A stretch of DNA of 63,697 nucleotides from positions 1 through 63,697 of the forward strand of contig MSHJ01000020.1 of the NCBI GenBank assembly GCA_001941065.1, read 5' to 3'. Within the stretch, counting starts at the first letter, position 1; each line of letters opens with the position of its first letter. This stretch comes from Alistipes sp. Zagget8 (lineage in GTDB: Bacteria; Bacteroidota; Bacteroidia; Bacteroidales; Rikenellaceae). Positions 27,060 to 36,654 of the stretch are shown one piece after another. The translations under genes were made by a program, and so were the position numbers. The notes beneath the pieces are model-generated. The model had not been told where the DNA came from, did no database searches, and saw only the letters and a list, made by a program, of their open reading frames with translations.

Positions 27060-27186
27060 AACCGAATCGGGAAATGCCGGGAGGCATATCCTGAGTTTTC
27101 GATTCTTGCGACGGCCCTAAAAAATCTGTGTGAAGTTGCGTCACTACTCTTTGAATTCTTCAAAACGGGCCGTCGCAACTTTTTCT
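27060..27186 (+). ncRNA. Candidate structured small RNA
   Basis: About 125 nt lie between a good promoter and a U run at 27180-27184. Predicted by eye: a 5' domain closed by GAATCG (27064-27069)/CGATTC (27100-27105) with an inner hairpin ATGCC-GGGA-GGCAT (27074-27087, GNRA loop). It is followed by a perfect 12-bp stem TTGCGACGGCCC (27106-27117)/GGGCCGTCGCAA (27167-27178). That stem encloses two hairpins, GTGA-7nt-TCAC (27130-27144) and TTTGAA-TTC-TTCAAA (27150-27164), making a three-way junction. There is no ORF with coding character. I do not recognise the family. A trans-acting small RNA is the simplest reading. Confidence 0.6.
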
Positions 27187-27215
27187 ATCCCCTACCGACA
27201 AAAATCCTGCCGTTT

Positions 27216-28016
27216 TCAGGCTTCCACCAACATCCGTTCGAGCGCCGCGCGTGTTGCCGCACGTCCCGCCTCGATCAGCTCCTTCGAACGGTAAAATTCG
27301 AAAATGCCGTAGCTGTCGGCGGGCATCTCGACCAGAATGTCGGGCTTGTGGAGCCGGCACATCAGCTGGGTGATATGCTGCTGCATGATCTCCGACGAGG
27401 CGATCAGCACTTTGTAGTAGTTGAGCGAAACCCTGGTCTTCGGCGCGGGAGCCGCAAACGGGGCGCTGACATCCACGGCCACCAGTACATCGCCCTCCTC
27501 GCGGCGCACACGGTTCAGCGGCAGCGGATTGACCGTGCCGCCGTCGATCAGCACCTGACCGTTGCGGTGCACGGGCTTGAACACCGAAGGGATCGAAATC
27601 GAAGCCCGGATGGCGTCGTACAACCCGCCGCGTTCGAGCACCACCTCGCGTCCCGTGAGCAGGTCGGCGGCCACGGCCGTGAACGGCACGGGCATCTTCT
27701 CGATCTTCACATCCGGAACCAGCTCCTTCATGGCCTTCATCACCCGGTCGCCCTTGACCAGTCCTTCGGTGCTCAGGGCGAAATCCACCAGACTGAAAAC
27801 CTTGTATTTATCGAGTTCGCAGAGCCACTCCTTGAAAGGTTCGAGATGCCCCGAGGCATAGACGCCCCCGACCAATGCGCCCATCGACGTACCGGCGACG
27901 GCGCTGATCTCAAAACCCTGGCTTTCCAACTCTTCGATGGCTCCGATATGGGCCACGCCGCGTGCTCCGCCGCCGGCCAGCACCAGCGCCGCTCTTCTTT
28001 TCTTCATACAATTCAT
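27216..28016 (-). CDS. Patatin-like phospholipase
   Basis: The 266-residue protein has the oxyanion-hole GGGARG (15-20), the nucleophile elbow GTSMG (Ser44) and the dyad aspartate in LIDGGTVNPLP, so a complete Ser-Asp lipase dyad. No signal peptide is seen; it is probably a cytoplasmic or peripheral acyl hydrolase of RssA/YlbK type. ATG at 28016 overlaps the stop of the DUF169 gene as ATGA, indicating translational coupling; an internal ATG at 28007 (MKKRR) is the alternative. It is the last gene of a three-gene operon. Confidence 0.92.
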   Translation of the reverse strand: MNCMKKRRAALVLAGGGARGVAHIGAIEELESQGFEISAVAGTSMGALVGGVYASGHLEPFKEWLCELDKYKVFSLVDFALSTEGLVKGDRVMKAMKELVPDVKIEKMPVPFTAVAADLLTGREVVLERGGLYDAIRASISIPSVFKPVHRNGQVLIDGGTVNPLPLNRVRREEGDVLVAVDVSAPFAAPAPKTRVSLNYYKVLIASSEIMQQHITQLMCRLHKPDILVEMPADSYGIFEFYRSKELIEAGRAATRAALERMLVEA

Positions 28017-28732
28017 TTATTAATGCGGTCCCGGACTTTGTTCCAAGCGTGGGTACCGAACAGACAGCTTGCACGCATCGTGCCGCACATCTCGCGCATC
28101 CGCGACATCGGCACGGCCAGACTCAGCTCGTGCTCCCCGATCCACGGACGCACCGAAGGGTCGAACAGCCCCAGAAAGACGCTGCGACCGCCCCGGCGGT
28201 TCTCCACGACGGCCTGCGTCACGACAGCGCTGCATCCCGACCCGAAAGGCGCACGCACGGCGTCGTCGGCATTGTTGTCGTAAACGGCCCACGACACCAG
28301 TCCCGACAGCACATCGGGCGCGGCGAAAAACAGCACTCCTTCCGCACGGCCGAAGGCTTCGGCGCCCGCGTCGGTGTCGATACGCGCAAAGTTGAGCCAC
28401 GCCCCCGAAGCCGCAGGCACCCCGAGCCGTCCGATAAACTCCAGCACCATTTCGGGCGTCTGTTTGTAATGCTCCTTCTGCGACACGAAGGTCGGCACGA
28501 ACGGCGGCATCGGGGTAAACCCGGTGTAGAACTTTCCGCCCCCGCAGCCGATGTTCCCGGCATTGAGGCTCACGGGAAGACCTTCGCGGGCCTCGGCAAG
28601 ACCCTTGAAAAAGCATCCTTCGACCTTGGGGACCGCCCGCAGGGGCTCCTCCGAATACCAGAACAGCAGCGGCAGCTGCGCCGCCGGTCCGAACGCCTCC
28701 GCATAGGCGGCGGCAAACTCTTTTGCATCCAT
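28013..28732 (-). CDS. DUF169 family protein
   Basis: The 239-residue soluble protein has the hallmark NIGCGGGKFYTGFTPMP with its cysteine-glycine cluster and a later GSGCSAVV, typical of DUF169. The family is widespread in anaerobes and has no established function; conserved cysteines suggest metal or redox chemistry (inference). It is 4 bp downstream of the cyclo-ligase gene and overlaps the patatin gene. Confidence 0.85.
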   Translation of the reverse strand: MDAKEFAAAYAEAFGPAAQLPLLFWYSEEPLRAVPKVEGCFFKGLAEAREGLPVSLNAGNIGCGGGKFYTGFTPMPPFVPTFVSQKEHYKQTPEMVLEFIGRLGVPAASGAWLNFARIDTDAGAEAFGRAEGVLFFAAPDVLSGLVSWAVYDNNADDAVRAPFGSGCSAVVTQAVVENRRGGRSVFLGLFDPSVRPWIGEHELSLAVPMSRMREMCGTMRASCLFGTHAWNKVRDRINK

Positions 28733-28736
28733 ATAA

Positions 28737-29273
28737 TCAATCCGTTACTACGTAATCCATCGCCACGTCGTGCGGCTCCGAAGGCAATTCCCCGACCAAC
28801 TGGTGCGCATAACAGACCCCGGCTTTCACGGCCCGCACACCGGGCTGGGAGAGGTATTTGTCGTAATAGCCCCGTCCGCGGCCCATACGGGCCCCCGCGG
28901 CGGTGAAGGCCGTGCCGGGAACGACCACCAGGTCCAGCTCCCGCGGTTCGCACAAACGCGCCTCCGGCCCCGGTTCGGCAATACCGAAAGCACCCCGGCA
29001 CATCGTCCGGGGATCGTATTCATAGAACCGCATCACGTCGCCCTCGACGCGCGGCACCGCCAGTCGTTTGCCGGCGGCCGACCACCGCGCCAGCACCTCC
29101 GACGTGTCCGGTTCGTCGGCCAGCGAGCAGAAAACGCCTACCGTGCGGGCCCGGCCGAAAGCCTCCGACAGTTCCACCCGGGCGAAGATACGCCCCGACG
29201 CCGCGGCACGCTCCGCAGGGGCTGTCCCGAGGTTCAGTTTCCGCATCGCGGCCCGCAACTCTTTTTTAGTCAT
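28737..29273 (-). CDS. 5-formyltetrahydrofolate cyclo-ligase
   Basis: The 178-residue enzyme converts 5-formyl-THF to 5,10-methenyl-THF using ATP. Conserved elements are MTKKELRAAMRK at the N terminus, the central AVPRVEG, and the ATP/Mg motif MGRGRGYYDKYL near 140. Unusually for this genome, the minus strand has a good Shine-Dalgarno AAAGGAGGG a few bases before the ATG. It is the first gene of the operon with DUF169 and patatin genes. Confidence 0.93.
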   Translation of the reverse strand: MTKKELRAAMRKLNLGTAPAERAAASGRIFARVELSEAFGRARTVGVFCSLADEPDTSEVLARWSAAGKRLAVPRVEGDVMRFYEYDPRTMCRGAFGIAEPGPEARLCEPRELDLVVVPGTAFTAAGARMGRGRGYYDKYLSQPGVRAVKAGVCYAHQLVGELPSEPHDVAMDYVVTD

Positions 29274-29313
29274 AAAACCCTCCTTTCGAGGCTAAAATTC
29301 CCGACCGTTTCTA

Positions 29314-29343
29314 TTGTTATTCCGCAAACAATGGCTATCTTTG
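29314..29343 (+). promoter_or_regulatory. Promoter of frdCAB
   Basis: TTG at 29314-29316, 19-bp spacer and TATCTTTG at 29336-29343. The leader to the ATG at 29407 would be about 57 nt and A-rich. Confidence 0.68.
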
Positions 29344-29406
29344 TGCGCGTAAATTCGAACGTACCGGAACACAAACTATCACAAATATAAACAAATTAAA
29401 ATCATT

Positions 29407-30102
29407 ATGAGCTGTTTTCTATCTAATTCCTCGCTCGGCAAGAAGTTAGTCATGAGTGTGACGGGAGCATTCCTCGTCCTCTTCATCCTCTTCCACATGT
29501 CGATGAACATCACGGCGATCATCTCGCCCGAGGCGTACAACATGATCTGCGAGTTCCTCGGTGCGAACTGGTACGCACTGGCAGGCACGGCCGTACTGGC
29601 GCTGGGCGTTCTGGTCCATTTCATCTACGCCGTGATCCTCACGCTGAACAACTACAAGGCCCGCGGATCGCAGCGCTACGCCGTGACGGTTCAGGAGCCG
29701 GGTGTGGCCTGGGCTTCGAAGAACATGCTCGTACTGGGCTTCATCATCCTGGGCGGACTGCTGATCCACCTCTTCAATTTCTGGTCGAAGATGCAGCTCG
29801 TGGAGATCATGGGCGGACACGTCAACTCGCTGGGCTTCAGCCCCGCCGACGGCGCCGCGCTGATCGCCTACACCTTTTCGCAGTGGTACTACGTGGTGAT
29901 CTACCTCGTGTGGTTCTTCGCGCTGTGGTTCCACCTCACGCACGGCGTGTGGTCGATGTTCCAGACCGTGGGATGGGCCAACGACACGTGGTATCCCCGC
30001 CTGAAATGCATCGCCAACATCGTGGCCACGATCGTATTCCTCGGTTTCGCCGCCGTGGTGCTCGTCTATTTCTTCTGCCCCTGCATCGCAGGCGCATGTT
30101 AA
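29407..30102 (+). CDS. frdC: Succinate dehydrogenase/fumarate reductase cytochrome b subunit
   Basis: The 231-residue integral membrane protein has five hydrophobic segments and several histidines placed to bind two b-type haems, such as HMSMN in segment I and HLTHGVWSMFQT in segment IV. This is the B-type (diheme, single membrane subunit) anchor that passes electrons from menaquinol. It heads the frdCAB operon, in the order usual for Bacteroidota, where the enzyme runs mainly as fumarate reductase in succinate-producing fermentation. Confidence 0.94.
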   Translation: MSCFLSNSSLGKKLVMSVTGAFLVLFILFHMSMNITAIISPEAYNMICEFLGANWYALAGTAVLALGVLVHFIYAVILTLNNYKARGSQRYAVTVQEPGVAWASKNMLVLGFIILGGLLIHLFNFWSKMQLVEIMGGHVNSLGFSPADGAALIAYTFSQWYYVVIYLVWFFALWFHLTHGVWSMFQTVGWANDTWYPRLKCIANIVATIVFLGFAAVVLVYFFCPCIAGAC

Positions 30103-30138
30103 TCACCCCTTTTAGAGAACAATAAACACACAAACGAT

Positions 30139-32085
<1,947 letters not shown>

Positions 32086-32123
32086 GGCCATTTGACGTTG
32101 AACTTTAATATCGAATCGAAACT

Positions 32124-32867
32124 ATGAATTTTACATTAAAGATATGGCGTCAAAAGGACGCTAAATCCAAAGGGGCGTTCGAAACCTACAAGGTGGAGAA
32201 CATCTCGGCCGACACCTCGTTCCTCGAGATGCTCGACATCCTGAACAACGACCTCATCCACGCCGGCAAGGAGCCCGTGGCCTTCGACCACGACTGCCGC
32301 GAGGGTATCTGCGGTATGTGCTCGCTGCACATAGACGGACAGGCCCACGGCCCCAGCCAGGGCGCTACGACCTGCCAGATCTACATGCGCAAGTTCCGCG
32401 ACGGCGCGACGATCACCATCGAGCCGTGGCGCTCGGCGGCGTTCCCCGTGATCAAGGACCTCGTGGTGAACCGCGGCGCCTACGACCAGATTCTGCAGGC
32501 CGGCGGTTTCATCTCGGTGCGCACGAACTCGGTGCCCGACGCCAATGCCATTCCGATTCCGCAGGCCGATGCCGAAGAGTCGATGGACGCCGCCGCCTGC
32601 GTAGGCTGCGGAGCCTGCGCGGCAACCTGCAAGAACGGTTCGGCCATGCTCTTCGTCGCCGCCCGCGTGTCGTCGCTGGCCAAGCTGCCCCAGGGCCGCG
32701 TGGAGGGAGCCCGCCGTGCCAAGGCGATGGTCGCCAAGATGGACGAACTGGGCTTCGGCAACTGCACCAACACGGGAGCCTGCCAGGCCGAGTGCCCGAA
32801 GAACATCTCCATCGCGCATATCGCCCGTCTGAACCGCGAGTTCCTCTCGGCAAAATTCGAGGACTAA
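32124..32867 (+). CDS. frdB: Fumarate reductase/succinate dehydrogenase iron-sulfur subunit
   Basis: The 247-residue subunit carries three clusters. The [2Fe-2S] ligands are in [15 protein letters not shown], the [4Fe-4S] ligands in [11 protein letters not shown], and the third cluster in [15 protein letters not shown]. It relays electrons from the membrane cytochrome b to FrdA. It closes the operon and is followed by a strong terminator. Confidence 0.96.
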   Translation: MNFTLKIWRQKDAKSKGAFETYKVENISADTSFLEMLDILNNDLIHAGKEPVAFDHDCREGICGMCSLHIDGQAHGPSQGATTCQIYMRKFRDGATITIEPWRSAAFPVIKDLVVNRGAYDQILQAGGFISVRTNSVPDANAIPIPQADAEESMDAAACVGCGACAATCKNGSAMLFVAARVSSLAKLPQGRVEGARRAKAMVAKMDELGFGNCTNTGACQAECPKNISIAHIARLNREFLSAKFED

Positions 32868-32892
32868 CGACCGCCGACAGCGATAAGACCAA

Positions 32893-32923
32893 GGGGGCCG
32901 GACATTGTGTCCGGCCCCTTTTT
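32893..32923 (+). terminator. Rho-independent terminator of frdCAB
   Basis: GGGGCCGGACA and TGTCCGGCCCC form a perfect 11-bp stem with a TTG loop, followed by TTTTT. Confidence 0.9.
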
Positions 32924-32947
32924 CGACGGGTATAGCGAGGATCGGGA

Positions 32948-33044
32948 GCGCAGAACAGGATAGTCAGCGTGAAAACCCGCAGCCGCCCACAAAACGGGCT
33001 TCTTAAGCCCGTGTTTTTGGGTACCTTTTGACATCAAAAGGTAC
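32948..33044 (+). repeat. REP-like intergenic repeat, copy B, with extra palindrome
   Basis: GCGCAGAAC-a-GGATAG-tc-AGCGT matches copy A at 4632. It is followed by a hairpin ACGGGCTT/CTT/AAGCCCGT (32994-33012) and by a second perfect palindrome GTACCTTTTGA-CA-TCAAAAGGTAC (33021-33044). The element lies between convergent frdB and the DUF4252 gene, the same type of place as copy A. Confidence 0.6.
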
Positions 33045-33048
33045 AAAC

Positions 33049-33531
33049 CTATTTCTTCGGCCGAATGGTCGAAAGACGCGCAACCTGCTTGAGGTCGAAC
33101 CTGCCGTAGATGTTCACCACGACGGTCTCTTTCGCACCGTAGGTCAGCATCAGCAGTTCCGAATTGTCGTAAAACTCCGCTTCGCGGATATAGAACCTCG
33201 TCGTCTGCCCCTCCTCGGTCCCGGACATCACCAGCTGAAACTTGTACTCCGGATTGGTCGCCAGATTTTCCGCATCGGCGACAAACTGCGTTCCGTCACC
33301 CTTGTCGAGCGCCACAATCCGGATAAACTCGATGCCGCCGAGCAGTTTGGACAACCCTTCATCCCCCTTCTCCGCCGCCTGGCGGCTCATCATCCGCATC
33401 ATCTTCCGCTCGAGCTGCACGCTGGTGAATCCTTCGGCTTTGGTATAACGGTCGAAGAATTTCCACGAGGCGTTCTGTCCCCGGACCAGGAACGGCAGCA
33501 AGACCAGCAGAATCAATAGCAATCGTTTCAT
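33049..33531 (-). CDS. DUF4252 family protein
   Basis: The 160-residue product has a signal peptide (LLLILLVLLPFLVRGQ) and the DUF4252 pattern KFFDRYTKAEGFTSVQLERKMM with a central IEFIRIVALD. DUF4252 genes commonly accompany ECF sigma operons in Bacteroidota; their role is unknown. It is the fourth and last gene of the operon that starts with the sigma factor at 35315, 12 bp after the barrel gene. Confidence 0.85.
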   Translation of the reverse strand: MKRLLLILLVLLPFLVRGQNASWKFFDRYTKAEGFTSVQLERKMMRMMSRQAAEKGDEGLSKLLGGIEFIRIVALDKGDGTQFVADAENLATNPEYKFQLVMSGTEEGQTTRFYIREAEFYDNSELLMLTYGAKETVVVNIYGRFDLKQVARLSTIRPKK

Positions 33532-33543
33532 GGCCGTACGATT

Positions 33544-34386
33544 TTACATGAAGACGCAGACACCGAACGACACCGGATGGCACGACGGACCCGCACTGCT
33601 CTTGAAGAGCGATGTCACACCGTAGCGGGCGTAGACGCCGAATCCGCGGTAGGAGACCGAGCCTCCGATTCCGAACTGGAAGGGATTGACCCCGGAAAGG
33701 GAGTTTTTCTCCTTCGGTCTTTTATAGATCGCATTGGCCCCGAGCACAAAATCGCAGTACCCCACGACGGCGATCCGCAGGCGCCGGACCGGATCGAACG
33801 AGAATTGCAGCGGAATGCCCAGCGACGTGGTGCGGAATTTCGACTTGTCAGCCTTCTCGTCCAGCGGAACGGGCATAATCAAGCCGTCCACACGCCCCAA
33901 CGTAATCGAGTTGTCGGACAGCCGGTAGTTGTCGACCGTGTAGCGCAGGCCGGTCGAAAATTCGAATTTCCCCCGCTTGTCCAGACTCACCGACATCCCG
34001 ACGGGCGTCACGCCGAAATGGAACGAATTGCCAGCCCTCAAATCGAGAAAATCCCCCGTTCCGGCCGGATAACCCGCATAGTCGGGTCCGGTCAGGAAAT
34101 TGAAGCCCATTTCGATTCCGTCGAAAAACAGCCCGCAGACCCGCGGACGGCTCTTCATGTTTTGGGCCGAAGCTCCCTGAATGGTGGAAGGGCCGATCGT
34201 AATGCCGAATCCCGCCACCTCGAGCACCATGTTATCCCCGTCGGCGGCCCGGCGCATGGTGACCGGCCCCGTATCAACATCCCCGATCCGCCGGAGGGAA
34301 TCCGCGGCCTCGGAATCCGCCGGCTGCGCCGCGGCGCACAGCCCCAGCAGCATGAAAATACCCGCAAAAATAAAGTGTCTGTTCAT
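33544..34386 (-). CDS. Outer-membrane beta-barrel protein in sigma-factor operon
   Basis: The 280-residue product has a signal peptide (FIFAGIFMLLGLCAAAQ), a 50-residue acidic linker, and a C-terminal barrel-like region with FHFGVTPVGMSVSL, FEFSTGLRYTVDNY and IPLQFSFDPVRRLRIAV. The family cannot be named with certainty, but the pattern is that of the PorT-like OMP_b-brl group. Its place after the sigma and presumptive anti-sigma genes suggests it belongs to an envelope-stress response. Confidence 0.8.
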   Translation of the reverse strand: MNRHFIFAGIFMLLGLCAAAQPADSEAADSLRRIGDVDTGPVTMRRAADGDNMVLEVAGFGITIGPSTIQGASAQNMKSRPRVCGLFFDGIEMGFNFLTGPDYAGYPAGTGDFLDLRAGNSFHFGVTPVGMSVSLDKRGKFEFSTGLRYTVDNYRLSDNSITLGRVDGLIMPVPLDEKADKSKFRTTSLGIPLQFSFDPVRRLRIAVVGYCDFVLGANAIYKRPKEKNSLSGVNPFQFGIGGSVSYRGFGVYARYGVTSLFKSSAGPSCHPVSFGVCVFM

Positions 34387-34399
34387 GGCATATCGTTTT

Positions 34400-34822
34400 T
34401 TAATTGTTTCGGATCAGTTCGTCCACCATCCGTCCCGACTCCTCGAAAGCCGAGAACGATTCGAGGTAGACGGTCGTTTGCAGGGCCACCTCCTTGTCAT
34501 AGACCGCCACGCCATCGATGTAACAATAGGGCTTGCGCAGCAGGTCCACGCAGACAAAAAGCCCGATAACCACGGCCGCCGCCGCGGCAATGCCCCAGAG
34601 CGGCAATATGCGCCCTGCACGGCGGGGTTTCCACCGCTCCCGGGAGCGTTCCCCGGCCAGCGCGTCCAGTCCGCCGAACAGCATTTGCGCCTCGCGCAGG
34701 GAGTCCGGCACGTCGGCCGCCTGCCGGAACCAGTCGCGCAGTTCGCGCTCCTCCGCATCGGTCGCCTGCGCTGCGAACCAGCGCTCCGCGAGCCGTTCAA
34801 TCCGTTCTTGTCGTTCGTTCAT
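34400..34822 (-). CDS. Probable anti-sigma factor (single-pass membrane protein)
   Basis: The 140-residue protein has a cytoplasmic N-terminal helix-rich part (about 1-68, with ERLAERWFAAQATDAEERELRD), one transmembrane segment (about 74-92, GIAAAAAVVIGLFVCVDLL) and a short periplasmic tail. The gene overlaps the end of the sigma gene by 26 bp, a common coupling for anti-sigma factors. No FecR or zinc-binding anti-sigma motif (HxxxCxxC) is present, so the role is inferred from topology and position. Confidence 0.75.
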   Translation of the reverse strand: MNERQERIERLAERWFAAQATDAEERELRDWFRQAADVPDSLREAQMLFGGLDALAGERSRERWKPRRAGRILPLWGIAAAAAVVIGLFVCVDLLRKPYCYIDGVAVYDKEVALQTTVYLESFSAFEESGRMVDELIRNN

Positions 34823-35315
34823 CGTCCGTCATTTTTTTCAGTACCTCTCGCAATCCGTTGCGGGCGCGGGAGAGGATCACGCGCACCTGCGCTTCGTCAC
34901 AGCCGACCATTCCGGCAATCTCGCGGGTGGAGTAGCCCTCGATGTCCTTCAGGTGGAGCACCTCCCGCTGGCGTTCGGGGAGGCAGCCCAGGGCCCGCCG
35001 CACCAATTCGCGCATCTCCCAGCGGTCGGCCTCGGCAGCCGCCGAACACTCCGTCCACCCCGCCACCGCATCGTCCCGGCGACTGTCGGCCCGATGGCGG
35101 CGCAGCAGGTCGTAACAACGGTTGCGCACGGCGGTCATCACGAAGGAATCGACCCGGCGACACTCCTCCAACCGACCGCGCTCCCGCCACAGCCGCTCCA
35201 GCAGGTCGTGCACGGCATCTTCCGCCTCGGCCGGCGAGAGCAGCAGGCTCTGGGCGTAGCGGAACATGCGGTCGCGGAGCGGCAGGACAAGCGAGGTGAA
35301 TTCGGATTCCTTCAT
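34797..35315 (-). CDS. ECF-type RNA polymerase sigma factor
   Basis: The 172-residue protein has sigma region 2 (about 10-80, with AEDAVHDLLERLWRERG and FVMTAVRNRCYDLLRRH) and region 4 (about 110-160, with LPERQREVLHLKDIEGYSTREIAGMVGC and VRVILSRARNGLREVL). It directs polymerase to a small regulon, probably including this operon. ATG at 35315 fits the family N terminus (MKESEFTSLVLPLRDRM) better than the upstream codon at 35354. Confidence 0.92.
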   Translation of the reverse strand: MKESEFTSLVLPLRDRMFRYAQSLLLSPAEAEDAVHDLLERLWRERGRLEECRRVDSFVMTAVRNRCYDLLRRHRADSRRDDAVAGWTECSAAAEADRWEMRELVRRALGCLPERQREVLHLKDIEGYSTREIAGMVGCDEAQVRVILSRARNGLREVLKKMTDDERTTRTD

Positions 35316-35445
35316 TGTATCTGTAAGACGAAACTGAGGGGCAAAACGCAACAATGCAAACTCAAATATCGGAATTTTTTCACGGAAACAATCCCCGGTT
35401 TATATATAGGTGTGAAAAAAATTTGAAAAAATTTAGTACTTTGTA

Positions 35446-35476
35446 TTGCATAATACTAAAATGTGTATTATATTTG
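35446..35476 (+). promoter_or_regulatory. Promoter of the PspC/PadR operon
   Basis: TTG at 35446-35448, 20-bp spacer and TATATTTG at 35469-35476, a full consensus match. The start would be near 35483, about 50 nt before the first ATG. Confidence 0.75.
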
Positions 35477-35534
35477 CATTATCAAAATAGTAGGGACCGC
35501 AAAACATTCAACAGCGACAACACTTTATACGACT

Positions 35535-36068
35535 ATGAAAGAGACTGTAAACGCGAACATCGGCTCCGTGGCATTCACCCTCGACCAAGACGCCTACCGG
35601 GTGCTGGGCAGCTATTTCGACGACATCCGCCGCCGCCTGCCCGAAGGCGACGCCGAAACGATGAACGACATCGAGTCGCGCGTGGCGGAGATCTTCCGCG
35701 AGAAGGTCGCATCGTCCATGCGGGTCATCACGCTCGACGTGGTGCGTGCGACGATGGAGCAAATGGGCTCCCCGGCCGATTTCGGAGAACCCCGCGGCAC
35801 GGAGCAAACCGGGACGGAAGGCGGGGTCCCCGGGGAAGCGTCCGGAGAACCGGCGCCCCGCAAACTCTACCGATCGCGCATGGAGCGTTCTATCGCCGGC
35901 ATCTGCGGCGGACTGGGCGCGTATTTCGATGCCGACCCGACGCTGATCCGCCTCGTGATGCTGCTGCTGATCCTCTTCGGAGGTCTCTCGATCTGGGCCT
36001 ACATCATCCTCTGGATTGTCATCCCCGAGGAGCCCGCCCGTAAATTCAACATCCACAAAAACCGATAA
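35535..36068 (+). CDS. PspC-domain protein with N-terminal cytoplasmic domain
   Basis: The 177-residue protein has an N-terminal domain of about 80 residues (VAFTLDQDAYRVLGSYFDDI, IESRVAEIFREKV, VVRATMEQMGSPADFG), then a PspC domain from about 113 (LYRSRMERSIAGICGGLGAYF, DADPTLIRLVMLLLILFGG) with one or two transmembrane segments. The same N-terminal domain recurs in the gene at 37474. PspC proteins sense or stabilise the inner membrane under stress. It is the first of five genes in one operon. Confidence 0.88.
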   Translation: MKETVNANIGSVAFTLDQDAYRVLGSYFDDIRRRLPEGDAETMNDIESRVAEIFREKVASSMRVITLDVVRATMEQMGSPADFGEPRGTEQTGTEGGVPGEASGEPAPRKLYRSRMERSIAGICGGLGAYFDADPTLIRLVMLLLILFGGLSIWAYIILWIVIPEEPARKFNIHKNR

Positions 36069-36080
36069 AAACCGACAAAT

Positions 36081-36290
36081 ATGGCAACGAACGACAACAA
36101 GCGGCTATTCCGCTCGCAAGACAGCATCATCGCCGGCGTCTGCGCCGGACTGGCCGAATATTTCGGGCTCGACACGTCGCTGGTACGCATCGCGACCCTG
36201 ATCCTGATTCTCTTCGGAGGGCTCTCGCTCTGGATCTACATCATCCTCTGGCTGATCGTCCCGAAGGCTCCCAAAAGGTTAAACGCATAG
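36081..36290 (+). CDS. Small PspC-domain protein
   Basis: The 69-residue protein is a bare PspC domain: LFRSQDSIIAGVCAGLAEYF followed by a hydrophobic hairpin (IATLILILFGG, WIYIILWLIVP). It lies 12 bp after the larger PspC gene and 4 bp before padR, clearly co-transcribed. It probably sits in the inner membrane and partners with the other PspC proteins. Confidence 0.9.
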   Translation: MATNDNKRLFRSQDSIIAGVCAGLAEYFGLDTSLVRIATLILILFGGLSLWIYIILWLIVPKAPKRLNA

Positions 36291-36294
36291 CATC

Positions 36295-36624
36295 ATGGCC
36301 GAAGACAACGTAAAAGCGCAGATGCGCAAAGGAATCCTGGAGTACTGCATCCTCGCCATTCTCTCCCGCGAGGACTCGTATGCTCCGAAGATCATCGCCG
36401 AGCTCAAGCAGGCGGAGATGATCGTAGTCGAGGGTACGCTCTACCCGATCCTCACCCGGCAGAAAAACGCCGGACTGCTGACCTACCGCTGGGAAGAGTC
36501 GCCGCAGGGTCCGCCCCGCAAGTACTACACGCTCACCGAAAAAGGCCGCGAATACCTCGCAACGCTCGACGAAACGTGGGATGAGCTCGTCGGACAGATA
36601 CGACTCATCCGCCACGGAAAATAA
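36295..36624 (+). CDS. PadR-family transcriptional regulator
   Basis: The 109-residue protein has the PadR winged helix: MRKGILEYCILAILSREDSY, then IVVEGTLYPILTRQKNAGLLTYRWEESPQGPPRKYYTLTEKG. It belongs to the short PadR-s2 type, without the C-terminal coiled-coil extension of long forms. In the operon with PspC genes it most likely represses its own transcript and responds to a membrane signal (inference). Confidence 0.93.
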   Translation: MAEDNVKAQMRKGILEYCILAILSREDSYAPKIIAELKQAEMIVVEGTLYPILTRQKNAGLLTYRWEESPQGPPRKYYTLTEKGREYLATLDETWDELVGQIRLIRHGK

Positions 36625-36654
36625 CGATCGATTAACCCTAAAAAACCAGACACC

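Noticed and set aside
26878..27120. A coding gene in the gdhA-patatin gap
   Set aside because: The open frame crosses the gdhA terminator and the start of the RNA candidate and has no recognisable protein features.
27060..27186. Assigning the structured RNA to 6S, SRP, RNase P RNA or a riboswitch
   Set aside because: None of the family sequence signatures that I know is visible, it is too short for RNase P RNA, and no gene follows on the same strand for a riboswitch to control.
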